A stretch of DNA of 64,000 nt, from NCBI GenBank assembly GCA_035633215.1, contig DASQFI010000049.1:1-64000 (forward strand). The letters are read 5' to 3'. Below the pieces are notes generated by a model that was not told the DNA's origin, ran no database searches, and saw nothing but the letters and a program-made list of their open reading frames with translations. The first letter of the stretch is position 1; each line of letters opens with the position of its first letter. The stretch comes from DASQFI01 sp035633215. Lineage in GTDB: Bacteria > Acidobacteriota > Vicinamibacteria > Vicinamibacterales > SCN-69-37. A program made the translations under genes and the position numbers. Shown piece after piece: positions 16,651 through 25,383 of the stretch.

Positions 16651-18816
16651 ATGGCTTTGAATCCTGGAACGCGTCTCGGTCCATACGAAGTCGGTGAGCA
16701 GATCGGCGCGGGAGGCATGGGCGAGGTCTACCGGGCGCGTGATCCTCGCCTCGGACGAGACGTCGCCATCAAAATCATCGCGGCGGCGCCTGACAGCGAC
16801 CTGCTGGCGCGGTTCGAGCGTGAGACGCGCGCCACCGCGGTCCTCGCGCACCCCAATATTCTGACGATCTTCGACGTCGGCACGCACGACGGATTGCCGT
16901 TTCTCGTATCAGAGTTGCTCGACGGTCAGACACTGGGCCGCAAGCTCGCGGCGGGCCCGCTCGAACCGGCGCGTGTCGTCGAACTCGCGCTTCAGCTCGT
17001 CCGCGGCGTCGCGGCCGCGCACGCCCTTCGAATCGTCCACCGCGATCTCAAACCCGAGAACCTGTTCGTCACGGGCCGAGGCACGCTCAAGATCCTCGAC
17101 TTCGGGCTGGCCAAGCTGAAGTCGTCCGAGTACGGCGATCCCGCGATGTCCACGATTGAAACGAGCGATCCGAGCAAGCTGATCGGCACGCCGGCCTACA
17201 TGGCGCCGGAGCAGCTTCGCGGACAGCTGGTGGACGAGCGCGCCGATATTTTTGCCATCGGCACGGTGCTCTACGAAATGGTGAGCGGGCGGCATCCGTT
17301 CCGCCGCGAGAGCCCGGTCGGCACGCTGAGCGCGATCCTGCACGATGCTCCGCCGGCGCTCGAGCCCACGAGCCCGTACCCGTCGTCGATGGAGCGCGTG
17401 CTCCGGCACTGCCTCGAGAAGGACCCTGCCGATCGATTTCAGACTGCAGGCGATCTGGCGTTCGCCCTCGAATCGATCATGGGCGAGTTGCGGCAACCGG
17501 CCGCGGACGTGCCCACCAGCCGTGAGCCGCAATCGACGTCGTCGATCGCCGTGCTGCCGTTCGCGGACATGAGTCCGACGCGCGATCAGGCGTACCTCTG
17601 CGAAGGCATCGCGGAGGAACTCATCAACGTGCTGGCTCGCGTGCCCGGTCTGCGCGTGGCCGCGCGGAGCTCGTCGTTTCAGTTCAGGGCCTCGGCAGTG
17701 GACGTGCGTGCCGTCGGTGCCCGGCTCGGCGTCGCCACGGTGCTCGAGGGCGGCGTGCGGAAAGCGGGCGACCGCCTGCGGGTCACCGTGCAGCTCGTCG
17801 ACGTCGCCGACGGCTATCAGCGCTGGTCGCACCGGTTCGACGGCAAGCTCGAAGACGTCTTTGCGATCCAGGACGAGATCGCCGAGCGCGTTGCGGTGGC
17901 GCTCGGCAGCCTGCTGACGGATCACGAACGCGAGGCGCTGCGCCGGCCGGAAACGGCCCCGGAGACGTACGAGTTCTTCCTGCGCGGCCGTCAGCTGGTC
18001 AATCAGTCGCGCGGCCAGTCGTTCATGATGGCCAAGCAGATGTTCGAACAAGCCATCGAACGCGATCCGCAGTACGCGCCGGCGTACGCGGGACTGGCCG
18101 ACGTCCACGCCTGGTTCTACACGTGGTGGGGCGGCAGCGACGCCGACTACGACGCGGCCGATCGCGCGAGCCGGAAGGCGCTCGAGCTGGCGTCCGATCT
18201 GTCCGAAGCGCACACCTCCCGCGGATTCGTGCTGTCGCTGGTGCACAAATACGAGGAATCGGAGCGGGAATTCCATGAAGCGCTTCGGCTGAACCCGTTG
18301 TCGTTCGAGGCCCACTACATCTACGCCCGGATGTGCTTTGGCTGGGGCCGCATCCAGCGGTCCGCCGAGCTGTTCCGCCGGGCGGCCGACGTTCGCCCGG
18401 AGGATTTTCAGTGCCTGATGCTCGGAAGCCAGGCGCTGGCCATGCTCGGCAAGAAGGCCGAGGCCGCGGAGGCCAATCGCGAAGGCATTCGCCGTGCCGA
18501 ACGACAGCTCGAGCTCGACCCGGTCGACATCCGGGCGCTGTCTTTAGGCAGCGGCGCGTTGTTCGTGGCCGGGCAGCACGACCGCGCGGAGCAATGGATC
18601 ACGCGTGCCCTCGAAATTGCTCCCGAAGATGGTGGCGTCCTCGCCAACGCGGCATGCTTCTACGCCAAGGCCGGCCGCGTCGAGGAAGCGCTGGATGTGC
18701 TGGAGAAGACATTCGCGCGCGGCTGGGGGAAACGCGACTGGATCGAGCAGGATCCCGATTACGATCCGCTGCGATCCCACCCGCGCTTCAAGGCAATGCT
18801 GGCGAAGCTGAAGTAG
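16651..18816 (+). CDS. Ser/Thr protein kinase with TPR output domain
   Basis: A 721-residue soluble protein. The PknB-type kinase domain (1-285) has the P-loop GAGGMGEVY, the lysine in VAIKII, the catalytic loop HRDLKPEN (about 130), DFGLA and GTPAYMAPEQL. Next is a domain starting TSSIAVLPFADMSP (about 293-430), common in TPR-linked regulators and adenylate cyclases. TPR repeats follow to the end (about 445-720). No transmembrane helix is seen. Catalytic residues are intact, so it is probably active. TPRs suggest a protein partner. It starts within 25 bases of repeat A and its stop codon touches repeat B. Confidence 0.93.
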   Translation: MALNPGTRLGPYEVGEQIGAGGMGEVYRARDPRLGRDVAIKIIAAAPDSDLLARFERETRATAVLAHPNILTIFDVGTHDGLPFLVSELLDGQTLGRKLAAGPLEPARVVELALQLVRGVAAAHALRIVHRDLKPENLFVTGRGTLKILDFGLAKLKSSEYGDPAMSTIETSDPSKLIGTPAYMAPEQLRGQLVDERADIFAIGTVLYEMVSGRHPFRRESPVGTLSAILHDAPPALEPTSPYPSSMERVLRHCLEKDPADRFQTAGDLAFALESIMGELRQPAADVPTSREPQSTSSIAVLPFADMSPTRDQAYLCEGIAEELINVLARVPGLRVAARSSSFQFRASAVDVRAVGARLGVATVLEGGVRKAGDRLRVTVQLVDVADGYQRWSHRFDGKLEDVFAIQDEIAERVAVALGSLLTDHEREALRRPETAPETYEFFLRGRQLVNQSRGQSFMMAKQMFEQAIERDPQYAPAYAGLADVHAWFYTWWGGSDADYDAADRASRKALELASDLSEAHTSRGFVLSLVHKYEESEREFHEALRLNPLSFEAHYIYARMCFGWGRIQRSAELFRRAADVRPEDFQCLMLGSQALAMLGKKAEAAEANREGIRRAERQLELDPVDIRALSLGSGALFVAGQHDRAEQWITRALEIAPEDGGVLANAACFYAKAGRVEEALDVLEKTFARGWGKRDWIEQDPDYDPLRSHPRFKAMLAKLK

Positions 18817-18878
18817 CGCGGATTGGTTTCCAAATCCGCCGGTCCTGGCGGACTTAGGACCCCGTCCGCCCTACGTAC
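18816..18878. repeat. GCGGATT palindromic repeat, copy B
   Basis: It has two arms: a near-palindrome GCGGATTGG/CCAAATCCGC (18818-18839), and GGCGGAC with GTCCGCC, ending CTACGTA. It lies between two convergent genes, begins at the last base of the kinase stop, and supplies the TAG stop of the serine hydrolase. Confidence 0.8.
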
Positions 18879-20079
18879 CACCCAGCAGCGCGTTCAACAG
18901 CGTCGTGAAGACGTTGCCGGCGCGGCCACCAAAGACGTTCCAGCTGTTGACGACCGCGACGAGATCGCGCGACGGGATCACGATCAGGAACTGACCGCCG
19001 AAACCCCGCCCGGCCCAGACGTCCACGCCATCCCGGCTCGTGATCCACCACTGGAAGCCATAGTCCCAGCCGCCGCCGACGGCTGTCGCGTGACGGGTCG
19101 TTGCGTTCCGCACCCAGCCCGCCGGCAGGATGCGCTTGCCGTCCCAGACGCCGTCGTGGAGGTAGAGATAGCCGATCTTCGCGAGATCTTCAGCGGTGAG
19201 ATAGAGGCCGCCTTCGGCGTCCGGATGGCCGGTTGGCGTTTTCTTCCAGTGAAAGTCACGAATGCCGAGCGGCTTGAAGAGCCAGTCACTCGCGTACTCG
19301 TCGATGAACCGGCCGGTCGCGGACTTGATGATGCCCGACATCAGGTGGCTGCCGCCGCTGTTGTACGCCCACTTCGTGCCAGGGTCGGAATCCATCGGCT
19401 GGCTGAGCGTGAACGCAATCCAGTCGCGGCTGATCTCGAGCTGGTAAGTCGTGTTGGTCTCGTTGAGCGGCCGATCCTGCTCGTGCCACTCGATCCCCGA
19501 CCTCATCGTGAGCAGGTCCGCCAGCGTCGCGCGCTGGAGGCGTGGGTCGACGCGCGAGAGGTCGCGGTCCTTGAAGTACTGCAGGAACGGCTGATCGAGC
19601 GCCGCCACATCGCCGCGCCCGATCGCAATGCCAACCACCGTCGCCGCGATTGACTTGGTCACCGACTGGAGCGTGTGCACCTCGCGGCCCTGGTAGTACG
19701 GATGCCAGTTCGGATGGAAATAGTTGAATTCGTGCATCCGGCTCGCGTCCGTGCAGCCCTCGCCGCAGCCGAGCGGTCCGACATGGCCGCGGCTGATCTC
19801 GCGGTAGTCGCGCGGGTAGCGTTGATTGACGATCGCCTGCCCTCGCCGCACGACAAACAGACGATCGACGTTGCCGTACACGCCGTCTCGAATCTCCTTG
19901 TCGAGCGCGGCAAAGGCCGCGGCTGAAAGCCCCTGGGATTCCGGCGTCGCCGATGGCCATCCGGCTGTGGGCCACCTGGCGGGCGATGCAGGCGCCGGCG
20001 CCTGTTGCGCGGTTGGCTGGGCGACGGCCAGCGCGGCCAGGACCGGAAGCAGCGCGAACCAGCGGCATTTCATGAACAT
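18871..20079 (-). CDS. Serine hydrolase, class C beta-lactamase family
   Basis: A 402-residue exported protein with signal peptide (CRWFALLPVLAALAVA). The beta-lactamase/DD-peptidase fold shows the nucleophile motif SVTKS (SxxK). The second motif region is WAYNSGGSH, and GGWDYGFQWW lies nearer the C-terminus. Substrates of this family include esters, D-amino peptides and beta-lactams; none can be assigned. A linker has extra Cys residues (GCGEGC). The last residues and stop codon come from repeat B, so the C-terminus may differ slightly from the ancestor. Confidence 0.87.
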   Translation of the reverse strand: MFMKCRWFALLPVLAALAVAQPTAQQAPAPASPARWPTAGWPSATPESQGLSAAAFAALDKEIRDGVYGNVDRLFVVRRGQAIVNQRYPRDYREISRGHVGPLGCGEGCTDASRMHEFNYFHPNWHPYYQGREVHTLQSVTKSIAATVVGIAIGRGDVAALDQPFLQYFKDRDLSRVDPRLQRATLADLLTMRSGIEWHEQDRPLNETNTTYQLEISRDWIAFTLSQPMDSDPGTKWAYNSGGSHLMSGIIKSATGRFIDEYASDWLFKPLGIRDFHWKKTPTGHPDAEGGLYLTAEDLAKIGYLYLHDGVWDGKRILPAGWVRNATTRHATAVGGGWDYGFQWWITSRDGVDVWAGRGFGGQFLIVIPSRDLVAVVNSWNVFGGRAGNVFTTLLNALLGGT

Positions 20080-20131
20080 AAGATCAGGCCATTAAGATAC
20101 GGCGTTCTGAAATGACTCCATCACGAAATTC

Positions 20132-20659
20132 ATGGTGCTGATCATCCTTTCCGGTCTGCCCGGCACCGGCAAGACGTCCATCGCTCACCTGTTGGTGCCG
20201 GCGCTGGGCGCCGTCCACGTTCGTATCGACACGATCGAACATGCGCTTCGGACATCGGGCAAGCTTCTGACCGAGCTCGACGACGCGGGGTACCGGGTGG
20301 GCTATGCGATTGCAGAGGGAAATCTGCGCCTGGGCCTGCCGGTCGTTGCCGACTCGGTCAATCCGCTTGGCATCACGCGAGCCGCCTGGCGTCAGGTCGC
20401 GGCGCGCGCGGGAGCGCCCGCCGTGGAAGTTGAAGTGATCTGTTCCGATGCGGAGGAGCACCGGCGCCGGATTGAAACGCGTACGGCCGATCTCGAGGGG
20501 TTCAGACTGCCCACTTGGCGTGAGGTCCTCGAGAGGCGCTACGAGCCGTGGGATCGCGATCACACCGTCATCGATACGGCCGGCCGGACCGCGGAACAGA
20601 GCGTCGCGACACTCCGGGCCAACTTCATCCTCGCAGACTGGATGACCGGCCGTCATTGA
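20132..20659 (+). CDS. P-loop kinase-like AAA family ATPase
   Basis: A 175-residue single-domain protein opening with Walker A GLPGTGKTS (residues 8-16). A nucleotide-kinase-like core has VRIDTIEHALR and RIETRTADLEGFRLP. The size and layout match the small kinase group of chloramphenicol phosphotransferase or gluconate kinase-like proteins (COG0645 type). These phosphorylate small molecules in the cytoplasm; the substrate is unknown. Its TGA is immediately followed by the direct repeat that precedes the padR gene, 61 bases away. Confidence 0.8.
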   Translation: MVLIILSGLPGTGKTSIAHLLVPALGAVHVRIDTIEHALRTSGKLLTELDDAGYRVGYAIAEGNLRLGLPVVADSVNPLGITRAAWRQVAARAGAPAVEVEVICSDAEEHRRRIETRTADLEGFRLPTWREVLERRYEPWDRDHTVIDTAGRTAEQSVATLRANFILADWMTGRH

Positions 20660-20660
20660 C

Positions 20661-20716
20661 ATTCGATAGGAACCGGCCGCACACTGGGTAGACCTATAGA
20701 TATTCGATAGGAACCG
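20661..20716 (+). promoter_or_regulatory. Paired direct repeats upstream of padR
   Basis: ATTCGATAGGAACCG occurs exactly twice (20661-20675 and 20702-20716), 41 bases apart. The second copy covers the ribosome site of the padR gene. Position and spacing fit an autoregulatory operator, but this is an inference. Confidence 0.45.
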
Positions 20717-20719
20717 ACC

Positions 20720-21049
20720 ATGCCGGACCGGCGCACTGCACTCCTCCAGGGCACGCTCGACCTTCTGATCCTGAAAACGCTCGCCACCGGAGAGCTCCAC
20801 GGCCTCGGCGTGTCCCGGCGAATCGATCAGCTGACCCGAGGCACGTTCATCGTCCAGCCCGGGTCCCTGTTTCCGGCGCTGCATCGGCTCGAAGAAGCCG
20901 GGTGGCTGACGTCGACGTGGCAGCCGTCCGAGAACAACCGCCGCGCGAAGTACTACGCGCTGACGCGCGCCGGGCGGCGGCAGCTTGGCGAGGAGACGGC
21001 GCAGTGGAACAGGATCGCGCTCGCGATCGCCCGCGCGCTCGAGGCGTGA
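20720..21049 (+). CDS. PadR family transcriptional regulator
   Basis: A 109-residue winged-helix repressor typical of Acidobacteriota PadR proteins: LLQGTLDLLILKTLATGELHG opens the DNA-binding domain, LFPALHRLEEAGWL is the recognition region, and the C-terminal helix is for dimerisation. In this phylum such regulators usually precede an ADOP permease, but here the next gene is DUF3303 on the other strand. The regulator is therefore an orphan, or its permease was lost. A 15-base direct repeat overlapping its ribosome site is a likely binding site. Confidence 0.93.
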   Translation: MPDRRTALLQGTLDLLILKTLATGELHGLGVSRRIDQLTRGTFIVQPGSLFPALHRLEEAGWLTSTWQPSENNRRAKYYALTRAGRRQLGEETAQWNRIALAIARALEA

Positions 21050-21055
21050 AATATT

Positions 21056-21120
21056 CGTAGGGCGGATTGATCTCCAAATCCGCCAACGGGCGGCGGATTT
21101 AGAGTGCAATCCGCTCTACG
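21056..21120. repeat. GGGCGGATT palindromic repeat, copy C
   Basis: Opens CGTAGGGCGGATTGATCTCC and closes GCAATCCGCTCTACG. It fills the space between the padR stop and the DUF3303 stop (convergent genes). Confidence 0.8.
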
Positions 21121-21121
21121 T

Positions 21122-21394
21122 TCAGAGCCGGGGCGCCAGCGCCTTCTGCGCGTCAGCCGACGTCACGACGGGCAACACTTCGAAATCGATCAGGTCCGCC
21201 CAGCGGCCAATCCATTCATCGAGCGGACCGCGGCTGTCGCACTCCATGACCTGGTAGCAGTGCGCGAAGTCCTGCGTGACCCAGCTGCTCACGTAGCTCA
21301 AGCCGTCCGGCATCATCCGGCCCTGATCACGAAACCGGCGATAGACGGGCACGGGATTGCTGTCTTTGAAGTGCTCGATGACCAGAAAGAGCAT
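21122..21394 (-). CDS. DUF3303 family protein
   Basis: A 90-residue cytoplasmic protein beginning MLFLVIEHFKDSNPVPVYRR and matching the DUF3303 family in length and pattern (CYQVMECD, DEWIGRWADLIDFEVLPV). The fold is probably a ferredoxin-like alpha/beta dimer. Function is unknown. It is flanked on both sides by members of the GGGCGGATT repeat family. Confidence 0.85.
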   Translation of the reverse strand: MLFLVIEHFKDSNPVPVYRRFRDQGRMMPDGLSYVSSWVTQDFAHCYQVMECDSRGPLDEWIGRWADLIDFEVLPVVTSADAQKALAPRL

Positions 21395-21404
21395 GGCCGA
21401 TTTT

Positions 21405-21492
21405 ACCGAGTACGTAGGGCGGACCGAGTACGTAGGGCGGACTGGTTTCCAAGTCCGCCCGTCGCGGATTTGGAAACCAATCCGCGCTGCGT
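21405..21492. repeat. GGGCGGATT repeat, copy D, with 18-bp tandem duplication
   Basis: ACCGAGTACGTAGGGCGG is present twice in perfect tandem (21405-21422, 21423-21440), followed by GGACTGGTTTCCAAGTCCGCC and GCGGATTTGGAAACCAATCCGC. Confidence 0.8.
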
Positions 21493-21549
21493 CCGCAGGC
21501 TTCCCCCGCTACGCCAGTTCCTAGTTCTCCCATCTCCACGCTGGGGGGA

Positions 21550-21578
21550 TTGACAACTGAAGCCCGACGCGTGATAAA
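21550..21578 (+). promoter_or_regulatory. Candidate sigma-70 promoter
   Basis: TTGACA (21550-21555), exactly 17 bases, then GATAAA (21573-21578). It lies 26 bases before the ATG of the outer-membrane protein at 21604. Confidence 0.55.
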
Positions 21579-21603
21579 CGCTTCCAATCCAGGGAGCTCC
21601 CCA

Positions 21604-22113
21604 ATGCTGCGAAGACTATGGATAGTTCTCGCGTTTCTCTTGGTGCCCGCGGTGGCCAACGCGGATGGTCATCGAGCCGGGATCTTTGCCGGCGGGTCTT
21701 TTATGAGGGCCAGCGAGATCGTCGGCGTCCACACGTCAACCGAGCTGGTTCTGTTCAAGAGCCTGCCGCGTCTCCTGGTGATCCCGGACGACATCAGCAT
21801 TCACCGCGGACAGCACGAGAGCGGACGGGTGACCGTCACGACCGTCATGTGGGGCGGCGGCTGGTCTCTTGCCCCGACCGACGACACAAAGCACGCGCCA
21901 TCCGTCCACCTGCTGATTGGCGGCGTCCAGGGCATGGGAAACGATGCCGACCTCGCGATGGCCGTCGGCGGCGTCTATCAGCTCGTGGATCGCAATGTCA
22001 TGGGCTGGGAGATCGGGGTCCAAGCGCAGTACGACTACTTTTTCTTCCCGAGGACCGACGCGCAGAATTTTCATCGTGTCTCGGGAGGGCTCGTCTTCCG
22101 GAAAAAGAAATAG
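21604..22113 (+). CDS. Putative outer-membrane beta-barrel protein
   Basis: A 169-residue protein. The start is set by AGGGAG 8 bases upstream and a signal peptide (LRRLWIVLAFLLVPAVANA). The mature part alternates hydrophobic and polar residues in strands (VTVTTVMWGGGWSLAP, IGVQAQYDYFFFP) and ends in a lysine-rich tail. It looks like a small eight-stranded barrel. The role is unknown. The kinase gene follows 63 bases downstream on the same strand, with a TACAAT box (22143-22148) between them. Confidence 0.7.
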   Translation: MLRRLWIVLAFLLVPAVANADGHRAGIFAGGSFMRASEIVGVHTSTELVLFKSLPRLLVIPDDISIHRGQHESGRVTVTTVMWGGGWSLAPTDDTKHAPSVHLLIGGVQGMGNDADLAMAVGGVYQLVDRNVMGWEIGVQAQYDYFFFPRTDAQNFHRVSGGLVFRKKK

Positions 22114-22176
22114 CACTTCGCCCCGCGGCGGACGGGGCACGCTACAATCCGTTTTCCTCGAACGTCGGGTGAAATC

Positions 22177-24747
22177 GTGAGCGCGCCCCTTTCCCTGTCG
22201 CCTGGCGACCGGCTCGGCAGGTATCAGATCGTCGCGTTGCTGGGTGTCGGCGGCATGGGCGAGGTCTACCGCGCCCGCGACCCTCACCTGAAACGGGACG
22301 TCGCGCTCAAGATCGTACGCCGGCCCTCGGCCGGCGCCGAGCAGCTGGCGCGATTCACTCGTGAAGCGCGCGCAGCCAGCAGCCTGAACCATCCGAACAT
22401 CGTCGCCGTCTACGACGCAGGCGTCGAAGACGGAACGCCCTACGTCGTCACGGAGCTGCTCGAGGGCGAGACGCTGCGCGCGCGGCTCGACCGCGGGCCG
22501 CTGCCCTTTCGCAAGGCCGTCGACTACGGCATCCAAATCGCGCAGGCGCTGGACGCGGCGCACGCCGGGAAAATCTGGCACCGCGACGTCAAGCCCGCCA
22601 ACGCGTTCATCATGCACGACGGGCGCGTCAAGCTGCTCGACTTCGGGATCGCAAAACTCGGCGAACGGAATCTCCAGGCCGAGTCGGACGAACCGACCAG
22701 CGACCTCAGCGCCTCACAGGAGGTGTTCGGCACGGCCGGGTACATGTCGCCCGAGCAGGTCCTCGGGAAACCCGTGGATCATCGCACCGACATCTTCGCG
22801 CTGGGCGCGGTGCTCTACGAGATGTTCACGCGGTCGCGCGCCTTCAAGCGCGCGTCGAACGTGGACACGATGCACGCCGTGCTGCACGAAGATCCGGCCG
22901 ACCCGCTGACGCTCAGCCCGGGCCTGCCCCCGATGGCCGCCGCGATCGTGCGCCGGTGCCTCGAGAAAAACAAGGAAGAGCGGTTTCAGTCCGCGCGCGA
23001 CCTGGCGTTCGACCTTCAGCAGTTGCGTGACGGCACCGGCCGGTCCGGAGCATTGCATGCACCGTCCCTGGCGCTCCGGCGCAGGTTGATACCCGCAATT
23101 GTGGGTGCGCTCCTTCTGTTCTCAGGCGTGGCGATCGGGATCTTCCTGAGGCCGGCTCCCGACCCACCGGTTTTCGAACAGCTGACGTTTCGCCGTGCGC
23201 GCATCGGTGCAGCGCGATTCGTCTCCGAGGGCCGGGGCGTCGTCTATAGCGAGGCGCGCGAGAGCAACACCCTGGAGCTCTTGCGGCTCGATCTGGCCGA
23301 TGGGCTTTCAACGCGACTCAATTATTCCCCAGGAAGCGAGGTGTTGGCAGCTCGAGCCGGAGAGATTGCCCTCTCGGTGGACCGGCGGTTCCTGATGGGT
23401 GAACGCTTCGTCGGAACGCTTGCCGTCGCGCCAGTGGGCGGCGGTGCTCCGCGCAAACAGGCGGAGAACGTCGAAGACGCCGATTGGGATCCCTCAGGGA
23501 CGCAACTCGCGTTGGTGCGATCGACCGGCGGGATGGGCGGACGCAGCCGGCTCGAGTATCCCCTTGGCACTCCACGCCATGAGACCCAAGGCGGCTCCAT
23601 TCGATTTCCACGCGTGTCGCGCGATGGGCGTCGGATTGCGTTCCTGGAAGACACAGTCGGCGCCGGTGAAGGCGGTTATGTCGCCGTGATCAATCTGGAC
23701 GGTGATCCCAAAGCCGTCAAACTGACGGACAGATGGAGAAGCGTGCGCGGGCTCGCCTGGTCGGTCGACGGCAAGGAGATTTGGTTTACGGCCGGCGACT
23801 CGCGGACGAACCGGGTGTTGCGCGCGGTTACTCCCGGCGGCAGGCATCGGGTCGTCATGGATGCGACAGACTCGCTGACCCTCTGGGACATCGCTGAGGA
23901 TGGCCGCGTCCTGCTCAGCCGCGACGAAGAACGGCGGTCTCTCGTTGGTGTCCCCCCTGGTCAGAGCGCTGAACGCGATTTTTCCTGGCTGGACGACTCC
24001 GGGCTGGCCGACGTCTCCGACGATGGCCAGTTGATCCTGTTCAGCGACCGGTTCGGTGTCCACCTTCAGCGGACGGACAGGAAGCTGGAGCCGGAGCGCC
24101 TGGGGCTGAAGGACGCCTACGGCGACGATCTGTCGCCTGATGGCACGAGCGTCCTGGCGACGAGCTTGAACGGCACCGAACTCATCATCCTGCCGCGGAA
24201 AGTCGGATCCCCCCAGCGCGTGCCGCCGCACAACATTGTTAGCTACAACGGTGCCCGCTGGTTTCCGAAGGATTCACGCATCCTGTTCAGCGGCAGAGAA
24301 GCTGGACACGACCTGCGGTCGTATGTGCAGGACGTCACCGGCGGCGCTCCAACGCCGTTGACGCCGGAAAACATCTGGGCCATCTCGATATCACCGGACG
24401 GCACTTCGGTTGCCGCAATCGGAGACTCCCAACCCGGCATTTCCATATGGCCCGTGCCGGCCGGGCCGTCGCGACTGGTGCCCGGCTCCGAAAAGGGGGA
24501 TCGACCGGTCTCCTGGAGTGACGACGGCAAGTTGCTGTGGATCTTTCGTCGCGGCGAAGTTCCCGCGCAGATCTTCCGGCTCGATATCGCCACGGGCCGC
24601 CGGGAGCACTGGAAGACACTCGTTCCTTCCGACGTGACCGGCGTCTACTCGATCACTGAATTTGCGATCACGCCAAGTGGCAGCGCGTATTTCTACAGCT
24701 ACCGTCGCTTGCTGTCGCAGCTGTACGTGGTCCGCGGCATCAGGTGA
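22177..24747 (+). CDS. Ser/Thr kinase with TM helix and PD40/TolB-like propeller
   Basis: An 856-residue transmembrane receptor-like kinase starting at GTG. The kinase domain (about 15-285) has GVGGMGEVY, HRDVKPAN (about 136), DFGIA and GTAGYMSPEQV. One helix (PAIVGALLLFSGVAIGIFL, about 305-324) leads to a large periplasmic beta-propeller built of PD40-type repeats (for example RVSRDGRRIAF, SISPDGTSVAA). The propeller probably binds a ligand or protein outside the membrane and controls the kinase. The layout matches the kinase at 57641. It may share a transcript with the next gene. Confidence 0.93.
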   Translation: MSAPLSLSPGDRLGRYQIVALLGVGGMGEVYRARDPHLKRDVALKIVRRPSAGAEQLARFTREARAASSLNHPNIVAVYDAGVEDGTPYVVTELLEGETLRARLDRGPLPFRKAVDYGIQIAQALDAAHAGKIWHRDVKPANAFIMHDGRVKLLDFGIAKLGERNLQAESDEPTSDLSASQEVFGTAGYMSPEQVLGKPVDHRTDIFALGAVLYEMFTRSRAFKRASNVDTMHAVLHEDPADPLTLSPGLPPMAAAIVRRCLEKNKEERFQSARDLAFDLQQLRDGTGRSGALHAPSLALRRRLIPAIVGALLLFSGVAIGIFLRPAPDPPVFEQLTFRRARIGAARFVSEGRGVVYSEARESNTLELLRLDLADGLSTRLNYSPGSEVLAARAGEIALSVDRRFLMGERFVGTLAVAPVGGGAPRKQAENVEDADWDPSGTQLALVRSTGGMGGRSRLEYPLGTPRHETQGGSIRFPRVSRDGRRIAFLEDTVGAGEGGYVAVINLDGDPKAVKLTDRWRSVRGLAWSVDGKEIWFTAGDSRTNRVLRAVTPGGRHRVVMDATDSLTLWDIAEDGRVLLSRDEERRSLVGVPPGQSAERDFSWLDDSGLADVSDDGQLILFSDRFGVHLQRTDRKLEPERLGLKDAYGDDLSPDGTSVLATSLNGTELIILPRKVGSPQRVPPHNIVSYNGARWFPKDSRILFSGREAGHDLRSYVQDVTGGAPTPLTPENIWAISISPDGTSVAAIGDSQPGISIWPVPAGPSRLVPGSEKGDRPVSWSDDGKLLWIFRRGEVPAQIFRLDIATGRREHWKTLVPSDVTGVYSITEFAITPSGSAYFYSYRRLLSQLYVVRGIR

Positions 24748-24821
24748 GGGGCAGTATCTGCGCCGCCGTCCAGTCGGCCTATACTTACGCTCGTTCGCTC
24801 ACCAGTTCAGGAGGGTCGGTC

Positions 24822-25322
24822 ATGCGCATGCGCACGTTGCAGTTCTCGGCGGGTGTCTTCATCACGGCGATCGTGCTCGGCCTGGTCGCGGCCAGCGATC
24901 CGACGCCGCTCTCGGCCCAGGCGAACAACCCGCGCTACGGCAAGTGGCGGCTGAAGTCGACCGATCCGGCGCAACCGTCGAACAATGTCATGACCTACGA
25001 GCCGTTCAACGGCACCGGCATGAAGATCACGATTAATACGCTCCAGGCCGACGGCTCGCTCACGCCGCAGTGGGGCTACACGACGATGTTCGACGGCAAG
25101 GACGAGCCGATGACCGGCAGCCGGGCCAAGGATCTCGCGTCGGTGAAGAGCCTGAGCGATCGCGTCAACGAGATCACCTACAAGCGCGACGGCAAAATCA
25201 CCCAGATCCTGACCAACGTGATCTCGACCGACGGGACGACGCTCGGCATCATCTACATGACCATGGATGCCGAGGGGAAGACGACGCGCGTGACGTTTGC
25301 GACGTACGAGAAGATGCAGTAG
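24822..25322 (+). CDS. Small secreted protein, lipocalin-like length, unknown function
   Basis: A 166-residue protein. The ATG is set by CAGGAGGGT upstream. The signal peptide runs MRMRTLQFSAGVFITAIVLG to about residue 34. The mature domain (RYGKWRLKSTDPAQPSNN to the end) is beta-rich with repeated strand-like units (EITYKRDGKITQIL, TLGIIYMTMDAEGK). Its size suits a small beta-barrel, but no ligand site is recognised. It ends 5 bases before a bidirectional terminator shared with the serine hydrolase. Confidence 0.75.
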   Translation: MRMRTLQFSAGVFITAIVLGLVAASDPTPLSAQANNPRYGKWRLKSTDPAQPSNNVMTYEPFNGTGMKITINTLQADGSLTPQWGYTTMFDGKDEPMTGSRAKDLASVKSLSDRVNEITYKRDGKITQILTNVISTDGTTLGIIYMTMDAEGKTTRVTFATYEKMQ

Positions 25323-25327
25323 TACGG

Positions 25328-25383
25328 ACCTCGGGTTTCGTTTTTGCTCTGATCGCTCAAAAAACGAAACCCGAGGTTTTTTC
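25328..25383. terminator. Bidirectional hairpin terminator
   Basis: An 18-bp stem ACCTCGGGTTTCGTTTTT (25328-25345) with its inverse complement (25360-25377), then a T-run. The stop codon of the minus-strand hydrolase lies inside it. The core recurs at 53891-53941. Confidence 0.85.
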
